A DNA stretch of 64,000 nt from Ruminococcus sp. (GCA_017464765.1 JAFTYK010000038.1:1-64000), one strand, 5' to 3'; positions 1 through 8,629 are shown, counted from the stretch's first letter. Made by a program: numbers and translations. Notes: a model not told the origin generated them from the sequence alone.

Positions 1-569
1 AGATTATACTGATACATCAATTCGTAAAACGCAGTAGTAACCCTTTGGTCAACTATGCTCTCGTCCGCTAAAAGCTCTTTTGCCTGTGTGATTTCGGCTT
101 GGAAACCGTTCCACAATTCTTCATCGTAGTAACAGTCATCGTTGCTCTCTTTTTCGCAGATTGCTACCAGTTCTTCCACTTCGATTCTATCGATTACCAC
201 ATTGTGGAGTACTTCGTAAAGATTATTGTATTTTTCTATTACAGCTTCTAAATCAACTTCTACATAGTGTACATACTTTTCACCATAATAGTAACTTCCA
301 CACAGAGCAGCCGCTTCATAATGGGCATTAGCTAATTCTTTTCTATCCACAACAGTAAGAAAGTTTGGAAATATTGTACCCGGGTCAAAGTCATAGAATA
401 AACTTCCATATGTTCCAAACGCAAAAAACGCTTCTTCACAAAGTTCAGAAAGCTCATTTATCTTTGCGTCCAGCACTTCATCATACTCTTCTGCAAACGC
501 TGTCACTCCTGAAAGGCATATAAGCACAGCCACCAGTAACAGTGAAACTATCGATTTGAATTTTTTCAT
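1..569 (-). CDS. Secreted protein with FIVAR-like region, C-terminus outside window
   Basis: The reading frame starts at ATG 569, behind an AAAGGAA ribosome site, and stays open to the left edge, so about 189 residues are visible and the C-terminus is missing. The N-terminus is a classical signal peptide: KKFKS, then a leucine/valine-rich core, ending AFA before EEYDE. There is no lipobox cysteine. The mature part is acidic. Residues about 135-189, including an LVAICEK...W-x-x-F...AKELL pattern, resemble FIVAR-type three-helix modules of surface proteins. The enzymatic role, if any, is not recognisable. The family suggestion is inference from pattern only. Confidence 0.7.
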   Translation of the reverse strand, partial: MKKFKSIVSLLLVAVLICLSGVTAFAEEYDEVLDAKINELSELCEEAFFAFGTYGSLFYDFDPGTIFPNFLTVVDRKELANAHYEAAALCGSYYYGEKYVHYVEVDLEAVIEKYNNLYEVLHNVVIDRIEVEELVAICEKESNDDCYYDEELWNGFQAEITQAKELLADESIVDQRVTTAFYELMYQYN

Positions 570-629
570 AAAAAGGTTCCTTTCTTAAATAAGCATAAGA
601 CTAAAACGATAGCGAGTTTTGTGCTATAC

Positions 630-646
630 TTACAATATAATTGTAA
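630..646. promoter_or_regulatory. Perfect 17-bp palindrome, candidate operator
   Basis: TTACAATATAATTGTAA is a perfect 7-1-7 type palindrome about 60 bp upstream of the start of the leftward secreted-protein gene. Its A/T-rich dyad is reminiscent of Fur/PerR-family boxes, but it does not match one exactly. Its position suits an operator or a promoter element. No regulator gene lies nearby. Confidence 0.35.
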
Positions 647-730
647 ATCTCATTATATTTTATATCAATTGTTATAATAACCTAAAATCTATACATATGT
701 TTGGATAATTCACACATCAGCAAAAAATAA

Positions 731-760
731 AAACCGGTTGGAATAAGCCAACCGGTTTTT
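731..760 (-). terminator. Rho-independent terminator of the 779-1378 gene
   Basis: AAACCGGTTGG pairs with CCAACCGGTTT. On the minus strand the stem is followed by TTTTTATTTTTTG. It lies just beyond the stop codon at 779. Confidence 0.85.
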
Positions 761-778
761 CTCTTTCATACTATTCAA

Positions 779-1378
779 TTAATCATCACGGCTGTGAAGC
801 TCTGCTAAAATAGCATCAACATCTGCTTCGGTGTAGTTATAATCAGGGTCAAGCAACGGTTCCTCTTCTTGCTGATACTGTTCCACTTCAGCCTCTTCTT
901 CAAAGCTCTTAACATCTTCGATGTCATCAATCAGAACATCATCGTTTTCATTTTCAAGTGCAACAGAAGTATCAACAACAGCAGGCACTGTTCTTCTTGA
1001 TGATTTTTTGTCACTCTTATTTTTCGACTTTCTGTGCATTTCTCCGAGCGAAAGTCCTATATAACCACAGATAAAATAAGATACTAAGAAAATGATACAG
1101 TTTAAAAGTGAATCTATATGATTTCTGTAGAGCAACATACTCGGTATATACAAAATAGGTGCCACTAAAGCTAAGAGAATATCGTTTGCTTTTTTGTAAC
1201 CATAATGATAATTACAGAGCAAAGCAGTTGACGGAAACAGACCAATGTAAATAATCTGATTAAACGAGCCTGAACTTTTAGTAAGCACTAAAATCGCAGG
1301 AACGAATAGATAAATAATACCTATGATAATAATATATGGTAAAAATTCTTTCAATTTCTTTTCAAGTTTATCATCCAT
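779..1378 (-). CDS. Four-helix membrane protein with acidic C-terminal tail
   Basis: The product has 199 residues. The chosen start, MDDKLEKK, has an AGAGGTG ribosome site at correct spacing; an upstream in-frame start would lack one. Four hydrophobic segments (PYIIIIGIIYLFVPAILVL, a YIGLFPSTALLCNY segment, LLALVAPILYIPSML, and CIIFLVSYFICGYIGLSLG) occupy the first 120 residues. They are followed by a basic stretch and a strongly acidic cytoplasmic tail rich in Glu and Asp. I do not recognise a family. The gene stands alone, with its own terminator downstream and the divergent mgtE leader upstream. Confidence 0.7.
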   Translation of the reverse strand: MDDKLEKKLKEFLPYIIIIGIIYLFVPAILVLTKSSGSFNQIIYIGLFPSTALLCNYHYGYKKANDILLALVAPILYIPSMLLYRNHIDSLLNCIIFLVSYFICGYIGLSLGEMHRKSKNKSDKKSSRRTVPAVVDTSVALENENDDVLIDDIEDVKSFEEEAEVEQYQQEEEPLLDPDYNYTEADVDAILAELHSRDD

Positions 1379-1474
1379 TTTATTACACCTCTTTTTTGCT
1401 TTTGCATAGCCTATTATACTCAATATGTATCACAAAATCAAGATTCATACTGTTAAATTTTTATGTCCTCGCAG

Positions 1475-1503
1475 TTGACTTATTGTTTTTATTGGTATAA
1501 AAT
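1475..1503 (+). promoter_or_regulatory. SigA-type promoter of the mgtE leader
   Basis: TTGACT at 1475-1480 and TAAAAT at 1498-1503 are separated by 17 bp. The predicted start site, near 1510, lies just before the first hairpin of the leader RNA. Confidence 0.65.
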
Positions 1504-1509
1504 TTAGAT

Positions 1510-1704
1510 GATTGGGTTTTACCCAAACTAACTTATGAAAGAGGCGAGATTTAAATGGACGCTGGAAGTACCACCGGCAACCCCCTTGGGCGAAGTATAA
1601 CTGAAAACAGTCTGTCGGAAATTTTCTACGTCTGTTTTCATCTTTGATACTCACTTGGGGACTGTCTTCTACTTCCGCCTAAATTAAATTAGGAGGATAA
1701 TTTT
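1510..1704 (+). ncRNA. Structured 5' leader RNA of mgtE, candidate riboswitch of unassigned class
   Basis: About 195 nt of untranslated leader precede mgtE. Visible helices are a 6-bp hairpin TTGGGT/ACCCAA (1512-1526); a long-range closing helix AGGC (1542-1545) with GCCT (1677-1680), stacked on GGAAGTA (1564-1570) with TACTTCC (1670-1676); CCCC (1581-1584) with GGGG (1657-1660); AGTAT (1594-1598) with ATACT (1647-1651); and a 9-bp helix TGAAAACAG (1602-1610) with CTGTTTTCA (1632-1640). The bases CCT at the 3' end of the closing helix can alternatively form CCTAA/TTAGG (1678-1693), which overlaps the AGGAGG ribosome site. That gives a plausible switch acting on translation. Magnesium riboswitches (M-box) commonly precede mgtE, but I do not see the M-box core sequence. 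Confidence 0.6.
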
Positions 1705-3084
1705 ATGGAAAGGAATACAGTCACACTATTCGAGACTATTGTTACGCTTCTCGAGAATAAAAAATATGCGACTTTAAGGGACATTCTCTCCACGATGAAC
1801 CCTGTCGATATAGCCGTTGTGTTTGAGGACATAGCCGATGAGAAAACCGCTATACTCTTCAGACTTTTACCTAAAGAACTTGCTGCTGAAGCTTTTGTTG
1901 AGATGGACGAAGACACCCAACAACTTCTTATACACGGTTTCTCCGACGCAGAACTCAAGGAAGTCATCGATGAGCTTTATGTCGACGACGCTGTTGATAT
2001 CATCGAGGAAATGCCCGCTAACGTTGTAAAACGTATTTTACGTCACACTGACCCTGATGTCAGAAAACAAATTAACGAAATCCTTAAATATCCTGAAGAT
2101 TCTGCCGGTTCGATTATGACAACCGAGTTTGTAAGACTTCGACCGAAGATGACCGTCGAAGAAGCTATCAAGCGAATCAGAAGAACAGGTATTGACAAGG
2201 AAACTATCTACACATGCTACGTTGCCGACGACCATTCAACGCTCATCGGTATCGTTACAATTAAAAGTCTTCTTCTCGCTGACGAAGAAGAAACTATCGA
2301 AAACCTGATGGAAACAAACGTCATCTCGGTTAACACCCTTGATGACCAGGAAGTTGTTGTTCAGGTGTTCAACAAATACAACTTCCTCGCAGTTCCTGTT
2401 GTTGACAAAGAAAACCGTCTTGTCGGTATTGTTACGGTCGATGACGCTATCGACGTAATGGAAGAAGAGGCTACTGAGGATATCCAGAAAGTTGCGGCTA
2501 TCACGCCGACTACGGATAAACCATATGACAGGCTGTCTGTATTTGAGATTTTCAAGAGCCGTATTCCTTGGCTTTTGATACTTATGATTTCTGCTACATT
2601 TACTGGAATGATAATCAACTCTTTCGAGTCAAGCCTTGCCACTTCGATTGTTCTCACCGCGTTTATCCCGATGCTTATGGGTACAGGCGGTAACTCGGGT
2701 TCTCAGTCTTCGGTTACTATTATCCGTTCACTCTCTCTGGGTGAGATTGAGTTCAAGGATATTTTCAAAGTTATTTTCAAAGAGTCACGGGTTTCTATCC
2801 TTTGCGGTGTAACACTCGCTTTAGCTAACTTTGTTAAAATGCTCGTTGTTGACAGAATACTTCTCCAAAATGAAGAAGTCACAGTGATGATTGCTTTGGT
2901 TGTATCGCTCACGCTTATACTTACAGTATTTTTTGCGAAAATCGTCGGTTGTGTACTCCCAATGATAATCGAGAAAGTCGGTTTTGACCCAGCAGTTGTA
3001 GCAAGCCCGTTTATCACTACAATCTTAGATGCACTTTCACTTTTCATTTACTTTGAAATTGCGACTTCAATTTTACACATATAA
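1705..3084 (+). CDS. mgtE: Magnesium transporter MgtE
   Basis: This 459-residue protein has the full MgtE layout. The cytoplasmic N domain of alpha-helical repeats covers roughly residues 1-130 and includes the acidic DELYVDDAVDIIEEMP stretch. Two CBS domains follow at about 135-255, with the phrase DSAGSIMTTEFV at the first. Five membrane helices lie at about 285-455, including the pore segment PMLMGTGGNSGSQSS. In the family, Mg2+ bound between the N and CBS domains closes the channel, so uptake is self-limiting. The start has a strong AGGAGG site. A terminator follows directly, so it is a single-gene unit. The long structured leader argues for control at the RNA level. Confidence 0.95.
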   Translation: MERNTVTLFETIVTLLENKKYATLRDILSTMNPVDIAVVFEDIADEKTAILFRLLPKELAAEAFVEMDEDTQQLLIHGFSDAELKEVIDELYVDDAVDIIEEMPANVVKRILRHTDPDVRKQINEILKYPEDSAGSIMTTEFVRLRPKMTVEEAIKRIRRTGIDKETIYTCYVADDHSTLIGIVTIKSLLLADEEETIENLMETNVISVNTLDDQEVVVQVFNKYNFLAVPVVDKENRLVGIVTVDDAIDVMEEEATEDIQKVAAITPTTDKPYDRLSVFEIFKSRIPWLLILMISATFTGMIINSFESSLATSIVLTAFIPMLMGTGGNSGSQSSVTIIRSLSLGEIEFKDIFKVIFKESRVSILCGVTLALANFVKMLVVDRILLQNEEVTVMIALVVSLTLILTVFFAKIVGCVLPMIIEKVGFDPAVVASPFITTILDALSLFIYFEIATSILHI

Positions 3085-3087
3085 GAA

Positions 3088-3116
3088 AAGCCCTCTTTAT
3101 GAGGGCTTGTTTTTTT
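3088..3116 (+). terminator. Terminator of mgtE
   Basis: AAGCCCTC pairs with GAGGGCTT around a TTTAT loop, followed by G and seven T. Confidence 0.9.
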
Positions 3117-3132
3117 AGATACGTAGAAATAA

Positions 3133-3156
3133 AAAGGCGACGCTTTTGCGTCGCCT
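3133..3156 (-). terminator. Terminator of the 3166-3792 lipoprotein gene
   Basis: A 10-bp stem AAGGCGACGC/GCGTCGCCTT with a TTTT loop. The minus strand continues into TTTTTATTT. Confidence 0.85.
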
Positions 3157-3165
3157 TAATTACTA

Positions 3166-3792
3166 TTAGTTGATAGATACTAAAGTACCCTTGTTGTCGT
3201 ACTTATATGCCTTTTCCTCACCGTTTTCGTCAACCTTGTACTCTGTGTAGCTCTTGATTTCACCAGTGCCTGTGTACTCGGTCATCTTAGTGAGTTCGTT
3301 GTTGCTATCATACTCATACTCAAGGTATGACTGTAACACATCATCACCATCATAACGATAGAATCTGCATTCACGACCTGCCTCGTTGTATTCGTATACA
3401 ACGTAGTCAGTAACCTTACCCTTTTTATCTAAGTTAGCGTTCTTTGTGATACGATTCTGATCATCATATTCCATAGCTACGCCACCTTTGACTTTATCAT
3501 CTTCGTCGTAATAAGTGTCTTTAATTCTGTTGTTATTTGCGTCATACTCGCTTTCTGTATAACCTGTAAGCTGACCTTTAGAATCATAGTTAGCATTCTT
3601 GATTACGTTGCCTTTTTCGTCATAATCATTCTTATAGTAAGCAATAGGGTTACCATTCTTATCGTAGTTAACAACTTTAAGGTCGTCAGGAATGCCGTCC
3701 TTATCACAGCCGACAAAAACTACGGCACAGGATAAAAGCATAACAACTGCTAATAATATAGAAGCAAGTCTTTTGATAGATACTTTCTGCAT
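3166..3792 (-). CDS. Lipoprotein with YD/MORN-like repeats
   Basis: The product has 208 residues from the start MQKVSIKR, which has an AAAGGAG site; the longer in-frame start lacks one. The signal peptide ends in a lipobox, VGC, so the protein should be lipid-anchored outside the membrane. The remainder consists of about eight short repeats of the type Y-D-x-x-G-x-h-x-x-x-x-Y (for example YDEKGNVIKNANYDSKGQL and YDANNNRIKDTYYDEDD). These resemble RHS/YD or MORN-like beta-hairpin repeats that form extended sheets. Function is unknown. It is divergent from the lipase-like lipoprotein at 3910. Confidence 0.8.
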   Translation of the reverse strand: MQKVSIKRLASILLAVVMLLSCAVVFVGCDKDGIPDDLKVVNYDKNGNPIAYYKNDYDEKGNVIKNANYDSKGQLTGYTESEYDANNNRIKDTYYDEDDKVKGGVAMEYDDQNRITKNANLDKKGKVTDYVVYEYNEAGRECRFYRYDGDDVLQSYLEYEYDSNNELTKMTEYTGTGEIKSYTEYKVDENGEEKAYKYDNKGTLVSIN

Positions 3793-3909
3793 ATTGTATT
3801 TCTCCTTTGTTAAAATGTACATATATTGTACCACAAAGTAAATTATAACACCAAAAGCAATAGTGTCAACAACAAAATTGTAACCCTTGTTACAGGTAAG
3901 GAGAACAAA

Positions 3910-5157
3910 ATGGTACGAAAACTCATATCTCTACTTCTTTCGGTTATACTACCAGTCGGAGGAATAATTATGCTGACTTCTTGTAAAAACCATAACGAAA
4001 ACTACACACTTTCTTTTGTGACAACACCGCTCTATGCAGATTCATCAGTAGATAGTATATCTAAATCAATTTCACTAAACGAAGAGTATTTCAATCAATC
4101 ACCCTCAAATTTCAACAAAGAACTTGCTCTCTCATCTCTCACTCTCGCGTCAACCGCATACAGCTACACCTATGCAGTCGATAACCTTGAAACAATGGGA
4201 TTTGAGCATATCGCTAAATTCAACTTTGCTGATAACTACGACGAAAACGCTGTTGGCATAATCATTGCTTCCAAAAAGTTTTCAACCACAACTTTAATTA
4301 CAGTTTTACTTCGCGGAACATATAAAAAAGAATGGTATTCAAATTTTGATATTGGAAAAGATATAGCAAACACAAAAGTCCACGCAGGATTTTCAAAAGC
4401 GTGTGACTATGCACTAAAAAAACTTGAAATGTATATGGTAAACTACGGAACTGACCGTGACCACTGCAAATTTTTAGTAACAGGTCACTCTCGCGGTGCA
4501 GCGGTTGCGAATCTAATGGGAAAAAATCTCATAGACTCATACGGACCAAACAACGTGTACGCCTACACTTTTGCTACACCTAATACAACAATTGATGAAA
4601 ATGCAACTGACAATCACTACGCAGGGATTTTTAACTTCATTAATCCCGAAGATTTCATCTCATATATTCCACTTGAGAGCTGGGGTTTTAAGAAATACGG
4701 CACTACTATAGTATTTCCTCAAAATAACGGTAGTGAAAAGTATAACGATAAACTTAAGCGTGTATCGCAGTACTATGAAGAACTTAAAGGCAGACCGCTA
4801 AAAACTTTCGGTGGCACAGACTCCCAAAATGAGTTTTTAGACAAAGCCTTTGAGCTTGCTCCTACTGTCAAAGATTACTACGACACGAAATACGAAATAG
4901 CTGGACTAAAACTCAGCGTTTATGAATATATGTGTGTACTTGCACACGTGCTAAACGACGAAAACACCATATCAAACGGGCTTATACTTTTAGGGTCAGA
5001 CGGCACAGTTTTTGAACCATTCAAAAACTACATCACAAGCGGTATGGATATCGATAATATGAACTTCGAACTTGATTACGAATCTTCAATGATAGGTTAT
5101 GCCCACACAGCCGAAACCTATCTTTCGTGGCTTATGGTATACATTGAGGATATTTAA
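3910..5157 (+). CDS. Lipase class 3-like lipoprotein (alpha/beta hydrolase)
   Basis: The product has 415 residues from the start MVRKLISLL, with an AGGTAAGGAG site. The lipobox LTSC marks an exported, lipid-anchored protein. The core has alpha/beta-hydrolase features: LLRGT before a helix, a FSKACDYALKKLEMYM helix, then VTGHSRGAAVANLMG, the nucleophile elbow G-H-S-R-G, and TFATPNTT followed by NPEDFISYIP, as in class 3 lipases, where the Asp belongs to the catalytic triad. A late His (GYAHTAETY or nearby) is the likely third residue. The substrate could be a lipid or another ester. No terminator is visible before the next promoter at 5158. Confidence 0.75.
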   Translation: MVRKLISLLLSVILPVGGIIMLTSCKNHNENYTLSFVTTPLYADSSVDSISKSISLNEEYFNQSPSNFNKELALSSLTLASTAYSYTYAVDNLETMGFEHIAKFNFADNYDENAVGIIIASKKFSTTTLITVLLRGTYKKEWYSNFDIGKDIANTKVHAGFSKACDYALKKLEMYMVNYGTDRDHCKFLVTGHSRGAAVANLMGKNLIDSYGPNNVYAYTFATPNTTIDENATDNHYAGIFNFINPEDFISYIPLESWGFKKYGTTIVFPQNNGSEKYNDKLKRVSQYYEELKGRPLKTFGGTDSQNEFLDKAFELAPTVKDYYDTKYEIAGLKLSVYEYMCVLAHVLNDENTISNGLILLGSDGTVFEPFKNYITSGMDIDNMNFELDYESSMIGYAHTAETYLSWLMVYIEDI

Positions 5158-5186
5158 TTGCAATTTCTCCTTCTTCATACTATAAT
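5158..5186 (+). promoter_or_regulatory. SigA-type promoter of the hydroxyacid dehydrogenase gene
   Basis: TTGCAA (5158-5163) and TATAAT (5181-5186) with a 17-bp spacer, 25 bp before the gene start. Confidence 0.7.
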
Positions 5187-5211
5187 GATAAAAAACATTT
5201 CGAGGTAGTTT

Positions 5212-6162
5212 ATGAAGATTGTAATTTTGGATGCACAGACAATAACAAAAGGTGACATTTCCCTCGACTCTCTGAAAGATTTCGGAGAAGTCGTTACATA
5301 CAACCTAACAAATTTCGAAGAAATCCCCGAGCGTATCAAAGATGCCGATGCGGTTATCTGCAACAAAACTCTGCTAAATGAGGAGAGCCTGAAAGAGGCA
5401 AAAAAGCTCAAGTACATCGGTCTTTTTGCAACGGGTTACAATAATATCGATATCGACTACTGCAAAGACCACGATATCACAGTTTGCAACGCAGGATCAT
5501 ACTCCACAAATGCTGTCGCTCAACATACATTTGCGCTTATTTTAGAACACTATTCAAGTGTTGGAAAATACAACGAGTTCTGTCATAATGGTGGTTGGCA
5601 GACTGCGGAAACTTTTTCTCCGTTTGTATTTCCTCTTAATGAAGTTGCCGACAAAACTATCGGAATCGTGGGATTTGGCGCTATAGGTCAGGCAGTTGCT
5701 AAAATCGCTCTTGCTTTCAATATGAAAGTTTTAGCGTACAACCGTTCTCCAAAAAGTTTTCAGGACGTTGAATTCACAGGTCTTGACACTCTGCTTGAAA
5801 ACTCAGACATAGTAACCGTTCACTGTCCGCTCAACAACGAATCGAACGAGATGTTTAACAGGGAAACTTTTTCAAAAATGAAAAAAGGCGCTTTCTTTGT
5901 AAACACGGCACGTGGAGGTGTAATGAATGAAAGCGACCTCATAAACGCTTTAAATTCCGGACATCTGGGAGGTGCAGGAATTGATGTACTATCAATTGAA
6001 CCAATGAGTAAAGATTCCAAGCTCCCAAAAACCGAAAAACTTATCATTACTCCTCATATCGCTTGGGCGCCTATTGAAACAAGAGAACGACTCATCGAAA
6101 TCGTGTATGATAATATTGATAGTTTTATAAAAGGGACCCCGAAAAATGTAGTAAGCAAATAA
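5212..6162 (+). CDS. D-2-hydroxyacid dehydrogenase (NAD-dependent, glycerate/hydroxypyruvate type)
   Basis: The 316-residue length is normal for the family. The nucleotide fold is marked by GFGAIG (154-159). The catalytic triad of D-isomer dehydrogenases is complete: Arg234 in NTARGG, Glu263 in SIEP, and His282 in TPHIAWA. These enzymes reversibly reduce 2-oxoacids or hydroxypyruvate to D-hydroxyacids in the cytosol. The substrate cannot be fixed from sequence; closest in feel are glycerate dehydrogenases. The gene is monocistronic, with its own promoter and a shared terminator. Confidence 0.88.
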   Translation: MKIVILDAQTITKGDISLDSLKDFGEVVTYNLTNFEEIPERIKDADAVICNKTLLNEESLKEAKKLKYIGLFATGYNNIDIDYCKDHDITVCNAGSYSTNAVAQHTFALILEHYSSVGKYNEFCHNGGWQTAETFSPFVFPLNEVADKTIGIVGFGAIGQAVAKIALAFNMKVLAYNRSPKSFQDVEFTGLDTLLENSDIVTVHCPLNNESNEMFNRETFSKMKKGAFFVNTARGGVMNESDLINALNSGHLGGAGIDVLSIEPMSKDSKLPKTEKLIITPHIAWAPIETRERLIEIVYDNIDSFIKGTPKNVVSK

Positions 6163-6164
6163 GT

Positions 6165-6194
6165 AAAAGGCACAGTTTCTAGACTGTGCCTTTT
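6165..6194. terminator. Bidirectional terminator between convergent genes
   Basis: AAAAGGCACAGT pairs with ACTGTGCCTTTT around a six-base loop. It serves the rightward dehydrogenase and the leftward ClC gene. Confidence 0.85.
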
Positions 6195-6211
6195 CGCATA
6201 TCTCATATAAC

Positions 6212-7480
6212 TTACTTTGCATTTCTATCAACAAAACGCGCTCTACGCTTTGAGTAAACGATTTTTTGGTCGTGGTAAAGTCCGTAATAACCTGAAAGCA
6301 TAAAGCTCACTGCCAAAGCTACCGCGAAAAGTATAATCGAGCCTCCCGAGAACAACTCAACACTCATCGCAAGTGACGCCATCGGACAGTTTACAACCGC
6401 ACAGAAAAGTGCAACCATACCGATAGCAGCAGCAAAAGTAGGGTCAAGTCCTATAAAAGAACCTATCACATACCCAAATGTCGCACCAATGAACATTGTC
6501 GGGATAATTTCGCCGCCCTTGAAACCAAAGCCGATGGTGATAGCAGTAAATAAAATCTTGAAAAACGGGTCATACCATTTTATATCTCCATACTCGAAAG
6601 CCGAGTGGATAACATCTTCACCGATTCCGTTGTATCTCGTTCCAATCAAAACGGTCAGCACAACAATCAGCAAACCGCCCACAGCCACTCTCAGATAATC
6701 ATTCTTAATAAACTTTTCAGAATACTTGTGTGACCATCTAAGCATCAGGCAGAAAACTATGCCAACAACAGCACAGCCCACTCCAACAAAAGAGACCTTA
6801 ATTACAGACCACATATCAACCTGTGGTACACTTGTGAGTTTGTAAACGATCGGCTCTAATCCCATCATTGAAGTTACATAAAAAGAAACCAGCGACGAAA
6901 CAATACACGGAACAAAAGCGCTGTAGTAGAATATGCCGACGGAGATAACCTCCATAGCAAAAATCGTCGCTGTAAGAGGAGTGGAGAAAAGTGCTGAAAA
7001 AAGTCCACTCATACCGCACAGAACACAGATGTGCATATCCTTTTCGTCAAGCTTGAAAAGGTCACCGATCTGCTCACCAATACATCCGCCAAGCTGTAGC
7101 GCTGCTCCCTCTCTTCCCGCTGAACCACCAAACAATTGGGTGATAACCGTGCTTAAGAAAATAACAGGTGCTAAAACAATTGGTACCTTTGTATCACTAC
7201 GGATAGATTTAATAACAAGGTTCGTATCCGCATCACTGGGAAGTCTCGCAATTTTATAAAGAGAAACTATCAGCAAACCTCCAAGTGGCAAGAAAAATAT
7301 CAAAAATTCGTGAGCATGGCGAACCTGCGTCGCTATATCAACACAAAATCGGAATAGCCCGCCTATTGCACCACCTATCGCACCCGTCACAAGTGCAATA
7401 AAAACCCATTTCATAAATGAAATTATGTACTGAAAAACTCTGTGAAGCTTGTGCTTAAGCTTACTTTTTACATTTTCCAT
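6212..7480 (-). CDS. ClC-family anion transporter/channel
   Basis: The product has 422 residues from the start MENVKSKL, preceded by GGTGGGGG; an earlier ATG overlaps that site. The protein is almost entirely membrane helices. The gating-glutamate motif is present as GGSAGREGAALQ (Glu124), and the later GGEIIPTMFIGA segment matches the ClC anion-coordinating loop. The usual first filter motif GSGIP is absent; SDADTNLVI (82-90) sits in its place. The F-type ClC transporters, which export fluoride with proton coupling, also lack the usual serine there, so a non-chloride anion is possible, but this is inference. Canonical C-terminal CBS domains are absent. Confidence 0.85.
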   Translation of the reverse strand: MENVKSKLKHKLHRVFQYIISFMKWVFIALVTGAIGGAIGGLFRFCVDIATQVRHAHEFLIFFLPLGGLLIVSLYKIARLPSDADTNLVIKSIRSDTKVPIVLAPVIFLSTVITQLFGGSAGREGAALQLGGCIGEQIGDLFKLDEKDMHICVLCGMSGLFSALFSTPLTATIFAMEVISVGIFYYSAFVPCIVSSLVSFYVTSMMGLEPIVYKLTSVPQVDMWSVIKVSFVGVGCAVVGIVFCLMLRWSHKYSEKFIKNDYLRVAVGGLLIVVLTVLIGTRYNGIGEDVIHSAFEYGDIKWYDPFFKILFTAITIGFGFKGGEIIPTMFIGATFGYVIGSFIGLDPTFAAAIGMVALFCAVVNCPMASLAMSVELFSGGSIILFAVALAVSFMLSGYYGLYHDQKIVYSKRRARFVDRNAK

Positions 7481-7595
7481 TGAACCCCCACCTTCATACA
7501 CCTTTATTATATCGTCACTAATGTATCAGTTCAAGTGAATAACACATATTTTGAAAGAAAAAACTAAAAATATATAAAAAGAAAAAGGTGATAAA

Positions 7596-8546
7596 ATGGA
7601 TAAACGAAAAGTTGTGCTTGTAGGCACAGGAATGGTCGGAATGAGTTTCGCTTATGCAGCGTTAAACCAGAACCCGTGTGATGAACTCGTGTTGATAGAT
7701 ATAAACAAAGAACGAGCGATTGGTGAAGCGATGGATTTAAATCACGGACTCGCTTTTTCAAAAACCTCAATGAATATTTACGCGGGCGAGTATTGCGACT
7801 GTAAAGGCGCAGATATCGTGGTAATCTGTGCAGGCGTCAATCAAAAAGAAGGTGAGTCAAGACTTGAGCTGTTGGAAAGAAACGCAAAAGTGTTCGAGTC
7901 TATTATTAAACCTGTAGTAGATAGCGGATTTAACGGTATCTTTTTAGTCGCAACAAACCCTGTAGATATTATGACCCGTATCACATACGAAATGTCGGGT
8001 TTTGAAAAAAGTAAAGTTATCGGCACGGGAACAACGCTTGACACCGCAAGGCTAAGATATCTTATGGGCAATTATTTTTCTATAGACCCAAGAAATATCC
8101 ACGCCTATGTAATCGGAGAACACGGTGACTCCGAGTTTGTGCCGTGGTCACAAGCACTGATAGCTACAAAACCTGTTTTCGATGTCATCAAAGACAACAA
8201 AGATAAGTTTAGTTTAGATGAGCTTGAGAATATCACGTATAAGGTGCGAACCTCAGCTGAGCAGATAATCAAAGCAAAAGGTGCAACATACTACGGAATA
8301 GGTATGGCAATAGTCAGAATTGTCAAGGCAATCCTTCAAAATGAGAACAGTGTTCTGACGGTATCTTCAAAACTAAACGGCGAATACGGACTAAACGATA
8401 TATTCATTGGTAACCCGTGTATCATCAACCGCTACGGGGTGCGTTCTATCCTGGAACTCTCCTTACAACGTGATGAAGCAAAAAAGTTCAGGGATAGCGC
8501 AAACATTCTGAGTGAATGTTACAACTCACTTCATTTTAAACATTAA
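7596..8546 (+). CDS. ldh: L-lactate dehydrogenase
   Basis: This 316-residue enzyme reduces pyruvate to L-lactate with NADH in the cytosol. The dinucleotide fold opens with VGTGMVG. The active-site loop reads GVNQKEGESRLELL: Gln83 at the specificity position is typical of lactate rather than malate dehydrogenase, and Arg89 is the loop arginine. Substrate-binding Arg152 lies in TLDTARLR, and the catalytic His176 in GEHGDSE. The ribosome site AAAAGGTGATAAA is close to the start. It is a single gene, divergent from the ClC gene. Confidence 0.93.
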   Translation: MDKRKVVLVGTGMVGMSFAYAALNQNPCDELVLIDINKERAIGEAMDLNHGLAFSKTSMNIYAGEYCDCKGADIVVICAGVNQKEGESRLELLERNAKVFESIIKPVVDSGFNGIFLVATNPVDIMTRITYEMSGFEKSKVIGTGTTLDTARLRYLMGNYFSIDPRNIHAYVIGEHGDSEFVPWSQALIATKPVFDVIKDNKDKFSLDELENITYKVRTSAEQIIKAKGATYYGIGMAIVRIVKAILQNENSVLTVSSKLNGEYGLNDIFIGNPCIINRYGVRSILELSLQRDEAKKFRDSANILSECYNSLHFKH

Positions 8547-8571
8547 CCTATGTAAAGTTAACAGTTTGTTC

Positions 8572-8600
8572 TTGAAAAGGCTATTTCAGTGTGATAATAT
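8572..8600 (+). promoter_or_regulatory. SigA-type promoter of the zinc-ribbon gene
   Basis: TTGAAA (8572-8577), a 17-bp spacer, then TAATAT (8595-8600). Confidence 0.65.
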
Positions 8601-8629
8601 ATTGACAATAACTTTTTAAGGAAGATACT

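Noticed and set aside
1445..1654. Leftward open reading frame inside the mgtE leader
   Set aside because: It lies antisense to the structured leader, has no ribosome site, and its sequence is explained by the RNA helices.
1510..1704. M-box magnesium riboswitch before mgtE
   Set aside because: The context fits, but the conserved GTTAGGTGAGGCTCC-type core and its spacing are not visible, so I list the leader as unassigned rather than as an M-box.
7564..7770. Other small frames antisense to well-defined genes across the window
   Set aside because: They are shadows of strongly supported genes, without ribosome sites or family signals.
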